Program-made: the position numbers and the translations under genes
Source: an uncultured Bacteroidia bacterium
GTDB taxonomy: Bacteria > Bacteroidota > Bacteroidia > Bacteroidales > UBA932
Length of the DNA: 64,000 nucleotides
Assembly: GCA_902778105.1 (NCBI GenBank)
Contig: CACYWN010000011.1
Coordinates: forward strand, 61,588-125,587
Direction: 5' to 3'
In this document: in pieces, positions 57,313 to 64,000 of the stretch
Layout of the letters: each line of letters opens with the position of its first letter
Position numbering within the stretch: the first letter of the stretch is position 1
Notes under the pieces: model-generated
Told to the model about the DNA's origin: nothing
The model's input: only the letters and a program-made list of their open reading frames with translations
Database searches by the model: none

Positions 57313-60168
57313 ATGAAAAGAATCCTGATCCTGGCGGCCCTTGCTGCCGTCGCCGCATCTTGCGGCTCCAAGTATGAAACCGTGAAGGGCGATCCGCTGG
57401 ACGCGAAGATCTACACCCTGGACAACGGCCTGAAAGTGTACATGACCGTCAACAAGGACGAACCCCGCATCCAGACCTATATCGCCGTCCGTGCCGGCGG
57501 AAAGGACGACCCGGCCGACAACACCGGCCTCGCCCACTACCTCGAGCACATGATGTTCAAGGGTACCGAACAGTTCGGTACGCAGGACTACGAGGCCGAA
57601 AAACCGCTGCTCGCGGCCATTGACAGCCTGTTCGAGGTGTACCGCACCCTGAAGGACCCGCAGGAGCGCCTGGACCTGTACCACCAGATCGACTCCATCA
57701 GCTACGAGGCGTCCAAAATCGCCATCCCGAACGAATATGACAAGTTGATGTCCATCATCGGTTCCGAAGGCTCCAACGCCTACACGTCCAACGACGTCAC
57801 CTGCTATGTGGAGGAGATTCCTTCCAACCAGGTGGAGAACTGGGCGAAGATCCAGGCCGACCGCTTCATGAACTGCGTCTTCCGCGGTTTCCACACCGAG
57901 CTCGAGGCCGTCTATGAGGAGAAGAACATGGGCCTGACCTCCGACAGTGAGAAGGCCCTCGACGCCATCGACTCCCTCCTGTTCCCGCACCACCCGTACG
58001 GGACGCAGACGGTCATCGGCACGCAGGACCATCTCAAGAATCCTTCGCTGAAGGCCATCCGCAAGCAGAAGGACACCTTCTATGTCCCGAACAACGTGGC
58101 TATCTGCCTCTCCGGCGACTTCGATCCGGACCAGATGGTGAAAATCATCGAGAAGTACTTCGGCGAATGGAAGCCCAACCAGAACCTTCCGACCTTCACC
58201 GTGAAGCCGGAGGATCCCGTCACCGCTCCCCTCCGCAAGGACATCCTGGGCTATGATGCCGAATTCCTGATGATGGGCTGGCGCACCCCCGGCGCTTCGT
58301 CCCTGGACAGCGAGATCTCCGACATCGTGGCTTCGGTCCTGTATAACGGCCAGGCCGGCCTCATCGACCTGGACGTCAACCAGAGCCAGACCGTCCTGGG
58401 GGCCGGCATCTTCAACTACAACCGGGCCGACCACGGTCTCATGATCGTGGAAGGCATGCCCAAGGAGGGACAGACCCTGGAGGAAGTCCGCGACATCATC
58501 CTCGCCGAGTTCGACAAGCTCCGCAACGGTGACTTCTCCGAATCGCTCGTGGAGGCCGCCAAGGCCAACTACAAGCTCCGCCAGATGCAGGGGCTGGTTT
58601 CCAACAGCAGCCGGGCCGACCAGTTCGTGGATTCTTTCATCAACCGGGTGCCGTGGAAGACGGCCGTGGGCAAGATGGACCGGATCGGAAAAATCACCAA
58701 GGCAGATGTCGTCGCCTGGGCGCAGAAATACCTGGGACCCGACAGCTACGCCGCCGCCTACAAGCACATCGGCGAGGACAAGTCCATCAAGAAGATCGAC
58801 GCCCCGCGCATCACGCCGATCGTGACCAACCGTGACAAGCAGAGCGCTTTCCTCGCCGGCATCGCCGATGCTGAGGTCGCACCCATCGAACCGGTCTTCG
58901 TGGACTTCGGGAAGGACATGACCGTCTCCGAGGTGAACGGACTGCCGCTCCTGTACAAGAAGAACGAGAAGAACGACATCGCGTCCCTCACCATCCGCTA
59001 TGACAAGGGCAGTGACAACGATCCTGTCCTGGCTCTGGCCGCCAGCTATTTCGACTATCTCGGAACGGCAGAGCGTCCCGCTGCCGACATCGCGTCCGAA
59101 ATGTACGCCCTGGCCTGCAGCTACGGCCTCCAGGTGGGTGGGAACACCACCAACATCCTGGTGAGCGGTCTCAGCGAGAATCTTCCCAAGGCCCTCACGA
59201 TCGTGGAGGATCTGCTTCGCAATGCCGCCGGCGACGAAGATGTCCTCACCGAGCTCAAGCAGGATCTGATCCGCAGCCGGATGGACGCCAAGCTGAACCA
59301 GCGTTCCTGCAACAGCGCCCTGCAGACGTACCTGATCTACGGTCCGGACTATGTCAAGGCCAAGACGCTGGACAACGCCGCCGTGGCCGCGCTCTCCTCG
59401 GATGCCCTTACCGGCGCCGTGAAGGATCTGCTGGGCAAGCGGATGACGCTCCTCTACTACGGTCCCGCCTCGATCGAAGAGGTCCGGCAGATGGTGGCTG
59501 AAGCCCATCCTTGCGAAGGCCTGGAACCGCTCGTGAAGACACACCCGGTGAAGCAGCTCACCCCGGTCGCCAAGGTTATCCTGGCCCCGTATAACGCCCG
59601 CCAGTTCAACTATGTGCAGTATTCCAACCGGGGCGAGACCATGGATCTCTCGCAGGATCCGTACATCGACCTGTTCAACGAATATTACGGTGGCGGCATG
59701 AACGCCATCGTGTTCCAGGAAATGCGGGAATCCCGCGCCCTCGCCTACGGTGCCGGCGCCCGCCTCTCCACCCCGTCCTTCCAGGGTGACACCTATGCCT
59801 TCCGGGCCAACATCGCCTCCCAGAACGACAAGCTGCAGAAGGCCGTCGAGGGCTTCGACGAAATCATCGAAGACCTGCCGCAGGCCCCCGAGAACCTGGA
59901 GATTGCGAAAGCCGCCATCCTGGGCAAGCTCCGCACCCAGCGCACCACCGGCGCCTCCGTCCTGTACAGCTACCTGACCGCCCAGGAGCTCGGCCTCACC
60001 GAGCCCCGCGAGAAACAGGTCTATGAGAAGGTCGGTTCCCTCACGATGGACGACCTCCTCGCCACTCACGCCAAGTGGATCAAGGACCGCACCTACGTCT
60101 ATGCCATCCTCGGCGATCCCGCCGACCTGGACAAAGTGTTCCTAACGTCCTACTTTATGGGACGTTAG
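57313..60168 (+). CDS. M16 family zinc metalloprotease, lipoprotein
   Basis: The 951-residue protein has a lipoprotein signal (LAALAAVAASC) and two full pitrilysin-type halves. The first carries the inverted zinc motif HYLEH (His75, Glu78, His79) and a downstream Glu in HTELEAVYEEKN; the second half (about residue 530 on) lacks the motif, as usual, and has the R/Y-type substrate-binding segment ESRALAYGAGARLSTPSF. It should degrade peptides in the periplasm. A strong terminator follows. Confidence 0.92.
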   Translation: MKRILILAALAAVAASCGSKYETVKGDPLDAKIYTLDNGLKVYMTVNKDEPRIQTYIAVRAGGKDDPADNTGLAHYLEHMMFKGTEQFGTQDYEAEKPLLAAIDSLFEVYRTLKDPQERLDLYHQIDSISYEASKIAIPNEYDKLMSIIGSEGSNAYTSNDVTCYVEEIPSNQVENWAKIQADRFMNCVFRGFHTELEAVYEEKNMGLTSDSEKALDAIDSLLFPHHPYGTQTVIGTQDHLKNPSLKAIRKQKDTFYVPNNVAICLSGDFDPDQMVKIIEKYFGEWKPNQNLPTFTVKPEDPVTAPLRKDILGYDAEFLMMGWRTPGASSLDSEISDIVASVLYNGQAGLIDLDVNQSQTVLGAGIFNYNRADHGLMIVEGMPKEGQTLEEVRDIILAEFDKLRNGDFSESLVEAAKANYKLRQMQGLVSNSSRADQFVDSFINRVPWKTAVGKMDRIGKITKADVVAWAQKYLGPDSYAAAYKHIGEDKSIKKIDAPRITPIVTNRDKQSAFLAGIADAEVAPIEPVFVDFGKDMTVSEVNGLPLLYKKNEKNDIASLTIRYDKGSDNDPVLALAASYFDYLGTAERPAADIASEMYALACSYGLQVGGNTTNILVSGLSENLPKALTIVEDLLRNAAGDEDVLTELKQDLIRSRMDAKLNQRSCNSALQTYLIYGPDYVKAKTLDNAAVAALSSDALTGAVKDLLGKRMTLLYYGPASIEEVRQMVAEAHPCEGLEPLVKTHPVKQLTPVAKVILAPYNARQFNYVQYSNRGETMDLSQDPYIDLFNEYYGGGMNAIVFQEMRESRALAYGAGARLSTPSFQGDTYAFRANIASQNDKLQKAVEGFDEIIEDLPQAPENLEIAKAAILGKLRTQRTTGASVLYSYLTAQELGLTEPREKQVYEKVGSLTMDDLLATHAKWIKDRTYVYAILGDPADLDKVFLTSYFMGR

Positions 60169-60188
60169 AATCATTTTCACTCTTTTTT

Positions 60189-60231
60189 GCTTCCTTCGTC
60201 CCACTTTTCGGGACGAGGGAAGCACTTTTTT
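60189..60231 (+). terminator. Intrinsic terminator of the M16 protease gene
   Basis: GCTTCCTTCGTCCC (60189-60202) pairs with GGGACGAGGGAAGC (60210-60223), 14 bp with one G-U, and is followed by six T (60226-60231). Confidence 0.9.
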
Positions 60232-60238
60232 GCCCTCC

Positions 60239-60352
60239 TTTTGATTGTCATAGGCTACCCGGTGGACTCCTTCCGCTTCACTCCACTCCGGCCCCTCCCC
60301 CTACCCGTGTCCGAGGGTGGACACACCCCCGGGCGCCCTATGACAATCAAAA
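60239..60352. repeat. Element bounded by perfect 16-bp inverted repeats
   Basis: TTTTGATTGTCATAGG (60239-60254) and its exact complement (60337-60352) enclose 82 nt of C-rich sequence without a gene, containing an inner GTGTCC/GGACAC hairpin. It may be a MITE-like insertion or a large RNA hairpin. No target duplication is obvious. Confidence 0.7.
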
Positions 60353-60373
60353 ACGTACAAGGTGTATTTTTAT

Positions 60374-60548
60374 TGACATGCCCCCCCAAAAGTTAGACAA
60401 AAAACATTTGGGGGTTGTTATGCGAAAACAACACTCTTATGAAGATCGCCTCAAGTATATGAAAATGCTTGAGGAAGGTTACGGACAATACTATGTCCAT
60501 CGGGTCGGTAAGTTCGTGGGATACATCCACGATATCGTTGTCGCTTAG
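60374..60548 (+). pseudogene. IS3-family remnant with truncated OrfA
   Basis: The end TGACATGCCCCCCCAAAAG followed by TTAGACA resembles IS3/IS150-group terminal repeats and is like the IS end at 63904. A 42-codon frame at 60420-60548 starts MRKQHSYEDRLKYMKMLEEGYG, as an OrfA helix-turn-helix does, but loses similarity after about 27 residues and stops. No right end is visible, so the element was truncated, and its frame now ends inside the 3' end of the next, convergent gene. Confidence 0.6.
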
Positions 60549-61099
60549 AAACTGAATACCAGGCCAATACCGCTTGATGTTGGCCGAAGGGACAGTTCGG
60601 ACTTGGGCTTGTAGGTGGCGTGGTAATCGTCAACAATCTTCTCGACGGCCTGCTCGGCATTTCTTAAAAGGACAATGCCACCGCCCAGAGCCATAATGCC
60701 TGCTACCGTGCAGATGGTCCCGGCGCCACCCAATCCGCTTGTGAAGGAGAATGGGCAGTATTCATCCTTTGGAGCCGCCAACGCTACCACATAGCACAGT
60801 GGTCCAGCGATGATCGTCGGGATTCCTAAATAAAAGAGAGAGCAGCCGATGACATTCTGTACCCTGCTTGTGCGGTATTCCCGTGGATAAAGCGACTTCA
60901 GCAGGTCCTCGGCATCCAAACTGGACAGGGTCATATTGTCATCTGATACGATACTGGATCCAACTGCCCGGATGCCAGGGTAATAAGGCACCGATGACGG
61001 CTTATCGGGTTTTGGACGATAGAGTGCCTGTGCCTGGAGTTGCATAAGAGATGCCAGTGAAAACACGGTTATGGCGAGAAGGAGATGATGTGTGCGCAT
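60545..61099 (-). CDS. Exported hypothetical membrane protein, 184 residues
   Basis: The protein has a signal peptide (LLLAITVFSLASLMQLQAQA), a helical segment and two hydrophobic helices (about residues 80-100 and 110-135, Gly-rich GLGGAGTICTVAGIMALGGGIVLL). No family recognised. ATG at 61099 is chosen; 61117 (MCKLITM) is possible and would be only 7 nt from the -7 box. Its 3' end overlaps the IS remnant by 4 nt. Confidence 0.6.
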   Translation of the reverse strand: MRTHHLLLAITVFSLASLMQLQAQALYRPKPDKPSSVPYYPGIRAVGSSIVSDDNMTLSSLDAEDLLKSLYPREYRTSRVQNVIGCSLFYLGIPTIIAGPLCYVVALAAPKDEYCPFSFTSGLGGAGTICTVAGIMALGGGIVLLRNAEQAVEKIVDDYHATYKPKSELSLRPTSSGIGLVFSF

Positions 61100-61124
61100 A
61101 GTTATCAGTTTACACATTTCGGCG

Positions 61125-61132
61125 CAAAGATA
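61125..61132 (-). promoter_or_regulatory. -7 box of the exported hypothetical gene
   Basis: On the minus strand TATCTTTG matches TAnnTTTG upstream of the start at 61099 or 61117. Confidence 0.45.
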
Positions 61133-61237
61133 ATGCCATGAGACATCCTGATGCATGGGGCATTGCCTCTCGTGTATGCAGAACCAGACCTGAACTGCCT
61201 TCCACCTGTAAGCATCACATCCGTACAGCAGCAAACC

Positions 61238-62392
61238 TCATTCAAAGAAGAAAGCCCCCGGGAGCGGACGGCCATTGTAGGTCGAGGCCATGGATTCGCC
61301 GTAGGCGCCGGCGCTGCGGATGGCGATGAAATCGCCCCGGCGGCAGGCGTCCAGGCTGACCCCCTTGTCAAACACATCCGAGCTCTCGCACACCGGTCCC
61401 ACGACATCATACAGCTGCTCCGGCTCGTTAGAGGTCAGGTTTTCGATCCGGTGATAGGCATGATACAGGGCCGGACGGATGAGTTCCGTCATGCTGCCGT
61501 CCAGGATGGCGAACTGGCGCGTTGTCCCCTGCTTCACATACAGGACCCGGCAGATGAGCGTCCCGCAGGGAGCCACAATGCTGCGGCCCAATTCAAAGTG
61601 AAGCTGCTGACCATGACGCAGTTGCAGGTGCCGTTTGAAAGTATTGAAATAGGCGGAAAAATCCGCCACCGGCAGATGGTTCGGGTGCTCGTAATTGATG
61701 CCCAGGCCGCCGCCCACATTCAGGTCCCCGACCGGAAGAGCCTGCCGTTCCAGCGTGTCCATAAGGCCGTTGATCCGGTTGCACAGGGCCACGAAATCGG
61801 ACATGTCCAGGATCTGGGAGCCGATGTGGAAATGGAGGCCGCAGAACCGGATGTGCGGACATCCCAGGGCCAGTCGGATCACCTCCGGAAGGGTCGCGTG
61901 GTAGATGCCGAACTTGTTCTCCGCCAGGCCGGTCGTAATGTTCGCATGGGTATGGGCGCCGATGTCAGGATTCACCCGGAGGCTCACAGGGGCGACTTTT
62001 CCCATCCGGGCCGCCATCTCCTCGATGACAAGAAGTTCCGCCGACGACTCTACATTGAACCGGGCAATCCCCAGTTCCAGGGCATAGGCGATTTCGTCAT
62101 CGCTCTTGCCCACGCCGGCATACACGATGGACTCCGGGGCGAAGCCGGCTTCGTACGCCATCCGGACCTCGCCGCCGCTCACGCAGTCGGCGCCGAAACC
62201 CGCCGAGGCGATCCTTTTCAGGATTTCCGGATTGGCATTGGCCTTCACGGCATAATGGACTTTCCAAAGCGGACGGTCCTTTATTTCACGGCGGACAGCA
62301 TCCAGCGTCCGCTCCAGCAGGGGCAAGTCATAGAAGTAGAAGGGCGTCTTCCTTCCTGCGAACTCCCCTACCGGGAAATCGCCCTTCATCAT
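61238..62392 (-). CDS. lysA: Diaminopimelate decarboxylase
   Basis: The 384-residue fold-type III PLP enzyme has the PLP Lys in KVHYAVKANANP (Lys50), FHIGSQI, GGGLGINYEHP and the catalytic CESSD. It makes L-lysine from meso-diaminopimelate. It is coupled to lysC by an ATGA-type overlap, so the two ends of the lysine pathway are cotranscribed. Confidence 0.96.
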   Translation of the reverse strand: MMKGDFPVGEFAGRKTPFYFYDLPLLERTLDAVRREIKDRPLWKVHYAVKANANPEILKRIASAGFGADCVSGGEVRMAYEAGFAPESIVYAGVGKSDDEIAYALELGIARFNVESSAELLVIEEMAARMGKVAPVSLRVNPDIGAHTHANITTGLAENKFGIYHATLPEVIRLALGCPHIRFCGLHFHIGSQILDMSDFVALCNRINGLMDTLERQALPVGDLNVGGGLGINYEHPNHLPVADFSAYFNTFKRHLQLRHGQQLHFELGRSIVAPCGTLICRVLYVKQGTTRQFAILDGSMTELIRPALYHAYHRIENLTSNEPEQLYDVVGPVCESSDVFDKGVSLDACRRGDFIAIRSAGAYGESMASTYNGRPLPGAFFFE

Positions 62393-63705
62393 TTCGTGAA
62401 CAGGCTGGCGCTAAGAGCTTTAAGAGCCCTTTCCTTATCTTCCTCTTTAATCAGGAAGGAGATGTTGTAATTGCTGCCGCCATAGGAGACCATCCGCACC
62501 TGGATGTCCTTCATCGCGCTGAGCGCCGCAGACTCGAACCCCACATTCTCCCAGTCCATGTCGCCTACCACGCAGATGATGCACATGTCCAGGTCCACCG
62601 TGACAGTCCCGTATTTCTTGAGGTCATGGACGATCTCGCCCAGGTAGCGGGTGTCGTCGATGGACATGGAAACGCCCACCTCGGAGGTGCAGATCATGTC
62701 GATGGGGGTACGGTAACTCTCGAAGATTTCGAACACTTTGCGCAGGAAACCGTGCGCCAGGAGCATCCGGGAGGACTTGATCTTGATCGCGACGATGTTG
62801 TCCTTCGCCGCCACGGCCTTGATGGTGCCAGGCTCGGGGATATTGTTGATGAGAGTGCCGGGAGCTTCCGGTTCCATGGTATTCAGCAGGCGCACCGGAA
62901 TATTGGCGTACCGTGCCGGCTGGATGCAGGTCGGATGCAGGATTTTCGCACCGAAGTATGCCAGTTCCGCCGCCTCCTCGAAATGCAGGTGGCGCACGGC
63001 GGTCGTTCCCTCGACATAGCGGGGATCGTTGTTATGCATCCCGTCGATGTCAGTCCAGATCTGGATTTCTTCCACGCCCAGGGCCGCTCCCACGAGGGAG
63101 GCCGTGTAGTCGGAACCGCCCCGCTGGAGGTTGTCCACCTCGTCGTGGGCATTCCGGCAGATATAGCCTTGGGTCAGATAGAGCTGCGCATCCGGATGCT
63201 GGGCGATGAGCCCAGAAAGTTTCTCCCGGATATACTCGGAATCCGGCTCACCATGCACGTCCAGGCGCATGAAATCCAGCGCCGGAAGCAGTTCCACGGC
63301 TATCCCCTTCTCCTGCATGTACCAGTACATCAGGTGGGTGGACAGCAATTCTCCCTGAGCCAGAATGACTTTTTCCTGCGCCGGACCGAAGAGCTGTTTG
63401 GCAAAAGTCCCCAGGAAGACGAATGACTCGTGGACGAAGGTGCGAGCCTTGTCGGCATACTCCTCCGTAGCATACAGTTCCTTGATGACTTTCAGGTACT
63501 TCCCTTCCAGGCGGCTGATCGTGTCACGCGCCCCCTCGGAATTGTGGTTGTACAGGTAACCGGCGACCTCCACGAGCGTGTTCGTCGTCCCGGACATGGC
63601 GGACAGGACCACCAGGTTCTGTCCGGCGGATGAGACCAGCTCCGCCACATGCTGCATACGCGCGGCGGACCCCACGGAGGTTCCGCCGAATTTCATAACC
63701 TTCAT
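62389..63705 (-). CDS. lysC: Aspartate kinase
   Basis: The 438-residue kinase has the catalytic start KFGGTSVGSA, RGGSDYTASLVGAAL and two C-terminal ACT domains (IKIKSSRMLLAHGFLRKVFEIFESYRTPIDMICTSEVGVSMSID; DLDMCIICVVGDMDWENVG) for feedback control. It is monofunctional, without homoserine dehydrogenase. With lysA it forms a two-gene lysine operon. Confidence 0.95.
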   Translation of the reverse strand: MKVMKFGGTSVGSAARMQHVAELVSSAGQNLVVLSAMSGTTNTLVEVAGYLYNHNSEGARDTISRLEGKYLKVIKELYATEEYADKARTFVHESFVFLGTFAKQLFGPAQEKVILAQGELLSTHLMYWYMQEKGIAVELLPALDFMRLDVHGEPDSEYIREKLSGLIAQHPDAQLYLTQGYICRNAHDEVDNLQRGGSDYTASLVGAALGVEEIQIWTDIDGMHNNDPRYVEGTTAVRHLHFEEAAELAYFGAKILHPTCIQPARYANIPVRLLNTMEPEAPGTLINNIPEPGTIKAVAAKDNIVAIKIKSSRMLLAHGFLRKVFEIFESYRTPIDMICTSEVGVSMSIDDTRYLGEIVHDLKKYGTVTVDLDMCIICVVGDMDWENVGFESAALSAMKDIQVRMVSYGGSNYNISFLIKEEDKERALKALSASLFTK

Positions 63706-63732
63706 CTGTCAAGTTCGTTTCGTTTCTGAGAG

Positions 63733-63740
63733 CAAAGGTA
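63733..63740 (-). promoter_or_regulatory. -7 box of lysC
   Basis: The minus strand reads TACCTTTG, 27 nt before the lysC ATG. No TTG lies at the right distance. The remaining gap up to 63903 shows no gene or strong hairpin. Confidence 0.45.
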
Positions 63741-63903
63741 ATGATTTTCCCGGACTTCCTGCGATTTCTGCGAAGAATCGTCATAAAGACACCCAGCGAG
63801 ATACCAGCGCACTTGGACAGAATCGCCTCACCGCCAAATAGGCGCACAATAGAACTACGCTCACACCCGTCAGGAAGCCATTCCCGTGCGCCAAGACCTG
63901 ATA

Positions 63904-64000
63904 TGAAGTGCACCCCAAAAGTTGGACATAAAAACAAACAAATATGTCCCAACAAATCAAGTATCCTTTTGCCTATAAGATGCAGGCGATCAACCTGTAT
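63904..64000 (+). mobile_element. Left end of an IS3-family element (runs off the window)
   Basis: The sequence TGAAGTGCACCCCAAAAGTT followed by GGACA has the form of an IS3/IS150-group inverted repeat, and an OrfA-like frame begins 40 nt inside. The right end is outside the window. Confidence 0.7.
63944..64000 (+). CDS. IS3-family transposase OrfA, N-terminal part
   Basis: The frame starts ATG at 63944 and reads MSQQIKYPFAYKMQAINLY to the window end. This looks like the start of the helix-turn-helix OrfA of IS3-group elements (KYPFEKRLEVVN-type). It lies just inside the terminal repeat in the correct orientation. Only 19 codons are visible. Confidence 0.6.
   Translation, partial: MSQQIKYPFAYKMQAINLY

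Noticed and set aside
57019-60069. Minus-strand frame of over 1000 codons opposite the M16 protease
   Set aside because: Antisense artefact; low-complexity Val/Gly/Asp-rich translation without recognisable motifs.

Overview
The window comes from a GC-rich member of the Bacteroidota, most likely an uncultured gut or rumen Bacteroidales. Supporting signs are many lipoproteins with SPII signals, a TonB-dependent receptor next to DUF4249, DUF5686/DUF5683/DUF5715 families, a NigD-like protein, an ECF sigma factor beside an outer-membrane barrel protein, the parA-parB-DUF5683-MltD gene order, and repeated promoters of the Bacteroidetes type (TTG, 19-21 bp, TAnnTTTG). Several -7 boxes end only 4-13 nt before the ATG, so leaderless or near-leaderless mRNAs look common. 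The species cannot be named from the sequence.

Layout. 1-5 kb: lipid genes (a glsA-like fragment, glsB-like, CDP-alcohol phosphotransferase, acyltransferase, SDR) with a TlpA thioredoxin and a DUF5715 protein. 5-13.3 kb: DUF5686 outer-membrane protein, then a minus-strand run (GH106-like fragment, trmO, prsW, TonB receptor, DUF4249). 13.3-19.6 kb: gpmA, two unusual alpha/beta hydrolases, an ECF sigma unit, a NigD-like lipoprotein and a SEC-C protein. 19.6-26.9 kb: glycine cleavage operon with a split P-protein, a double SUMF1-like lipoprotein, an arginase-fold protein and a UDG-like glycosylase. 26.9-34 kb: the whole histidine pathway in one tightly overlapping operon (hisGDCBHAF-IE) preceded by a His-codon leader peptide and an intrinsic terminator, i.e. 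a ribosome-mediated attenuator.

35.18-39.29 kb is an AT-richer island inserted in the 3' end of tRNA-Phe. It is bounded by a 14-bp direct repeat, with paired TTTACGCAYA repeats inside each end. It has no integrase and carries dinD, a long gene-free stretch rich in hairpins, a compact RNA predicted to form a pseudoknot with its own promoter and terminator, a lipoprotein, a small beta-barrel and two orphan proteins. This is the strongest candidate for something undescribed.

39.3-60.2 kb is mostly housekeeping: esterase, nucleoside-cleaving pair, alkD, priA, parAB, DUF5683, mltD, an HHH barrel protein, hpt, adk, an AI-2E family permease, an NfeD/flotillin/HTH unit and an M16 protease. 60.2-64 kb holds a terminator, a 16-bp inverted-repeat element, an IS3-family remnant, a lysC-lysA operon and the left end of an IS3-family element that runs off the window.
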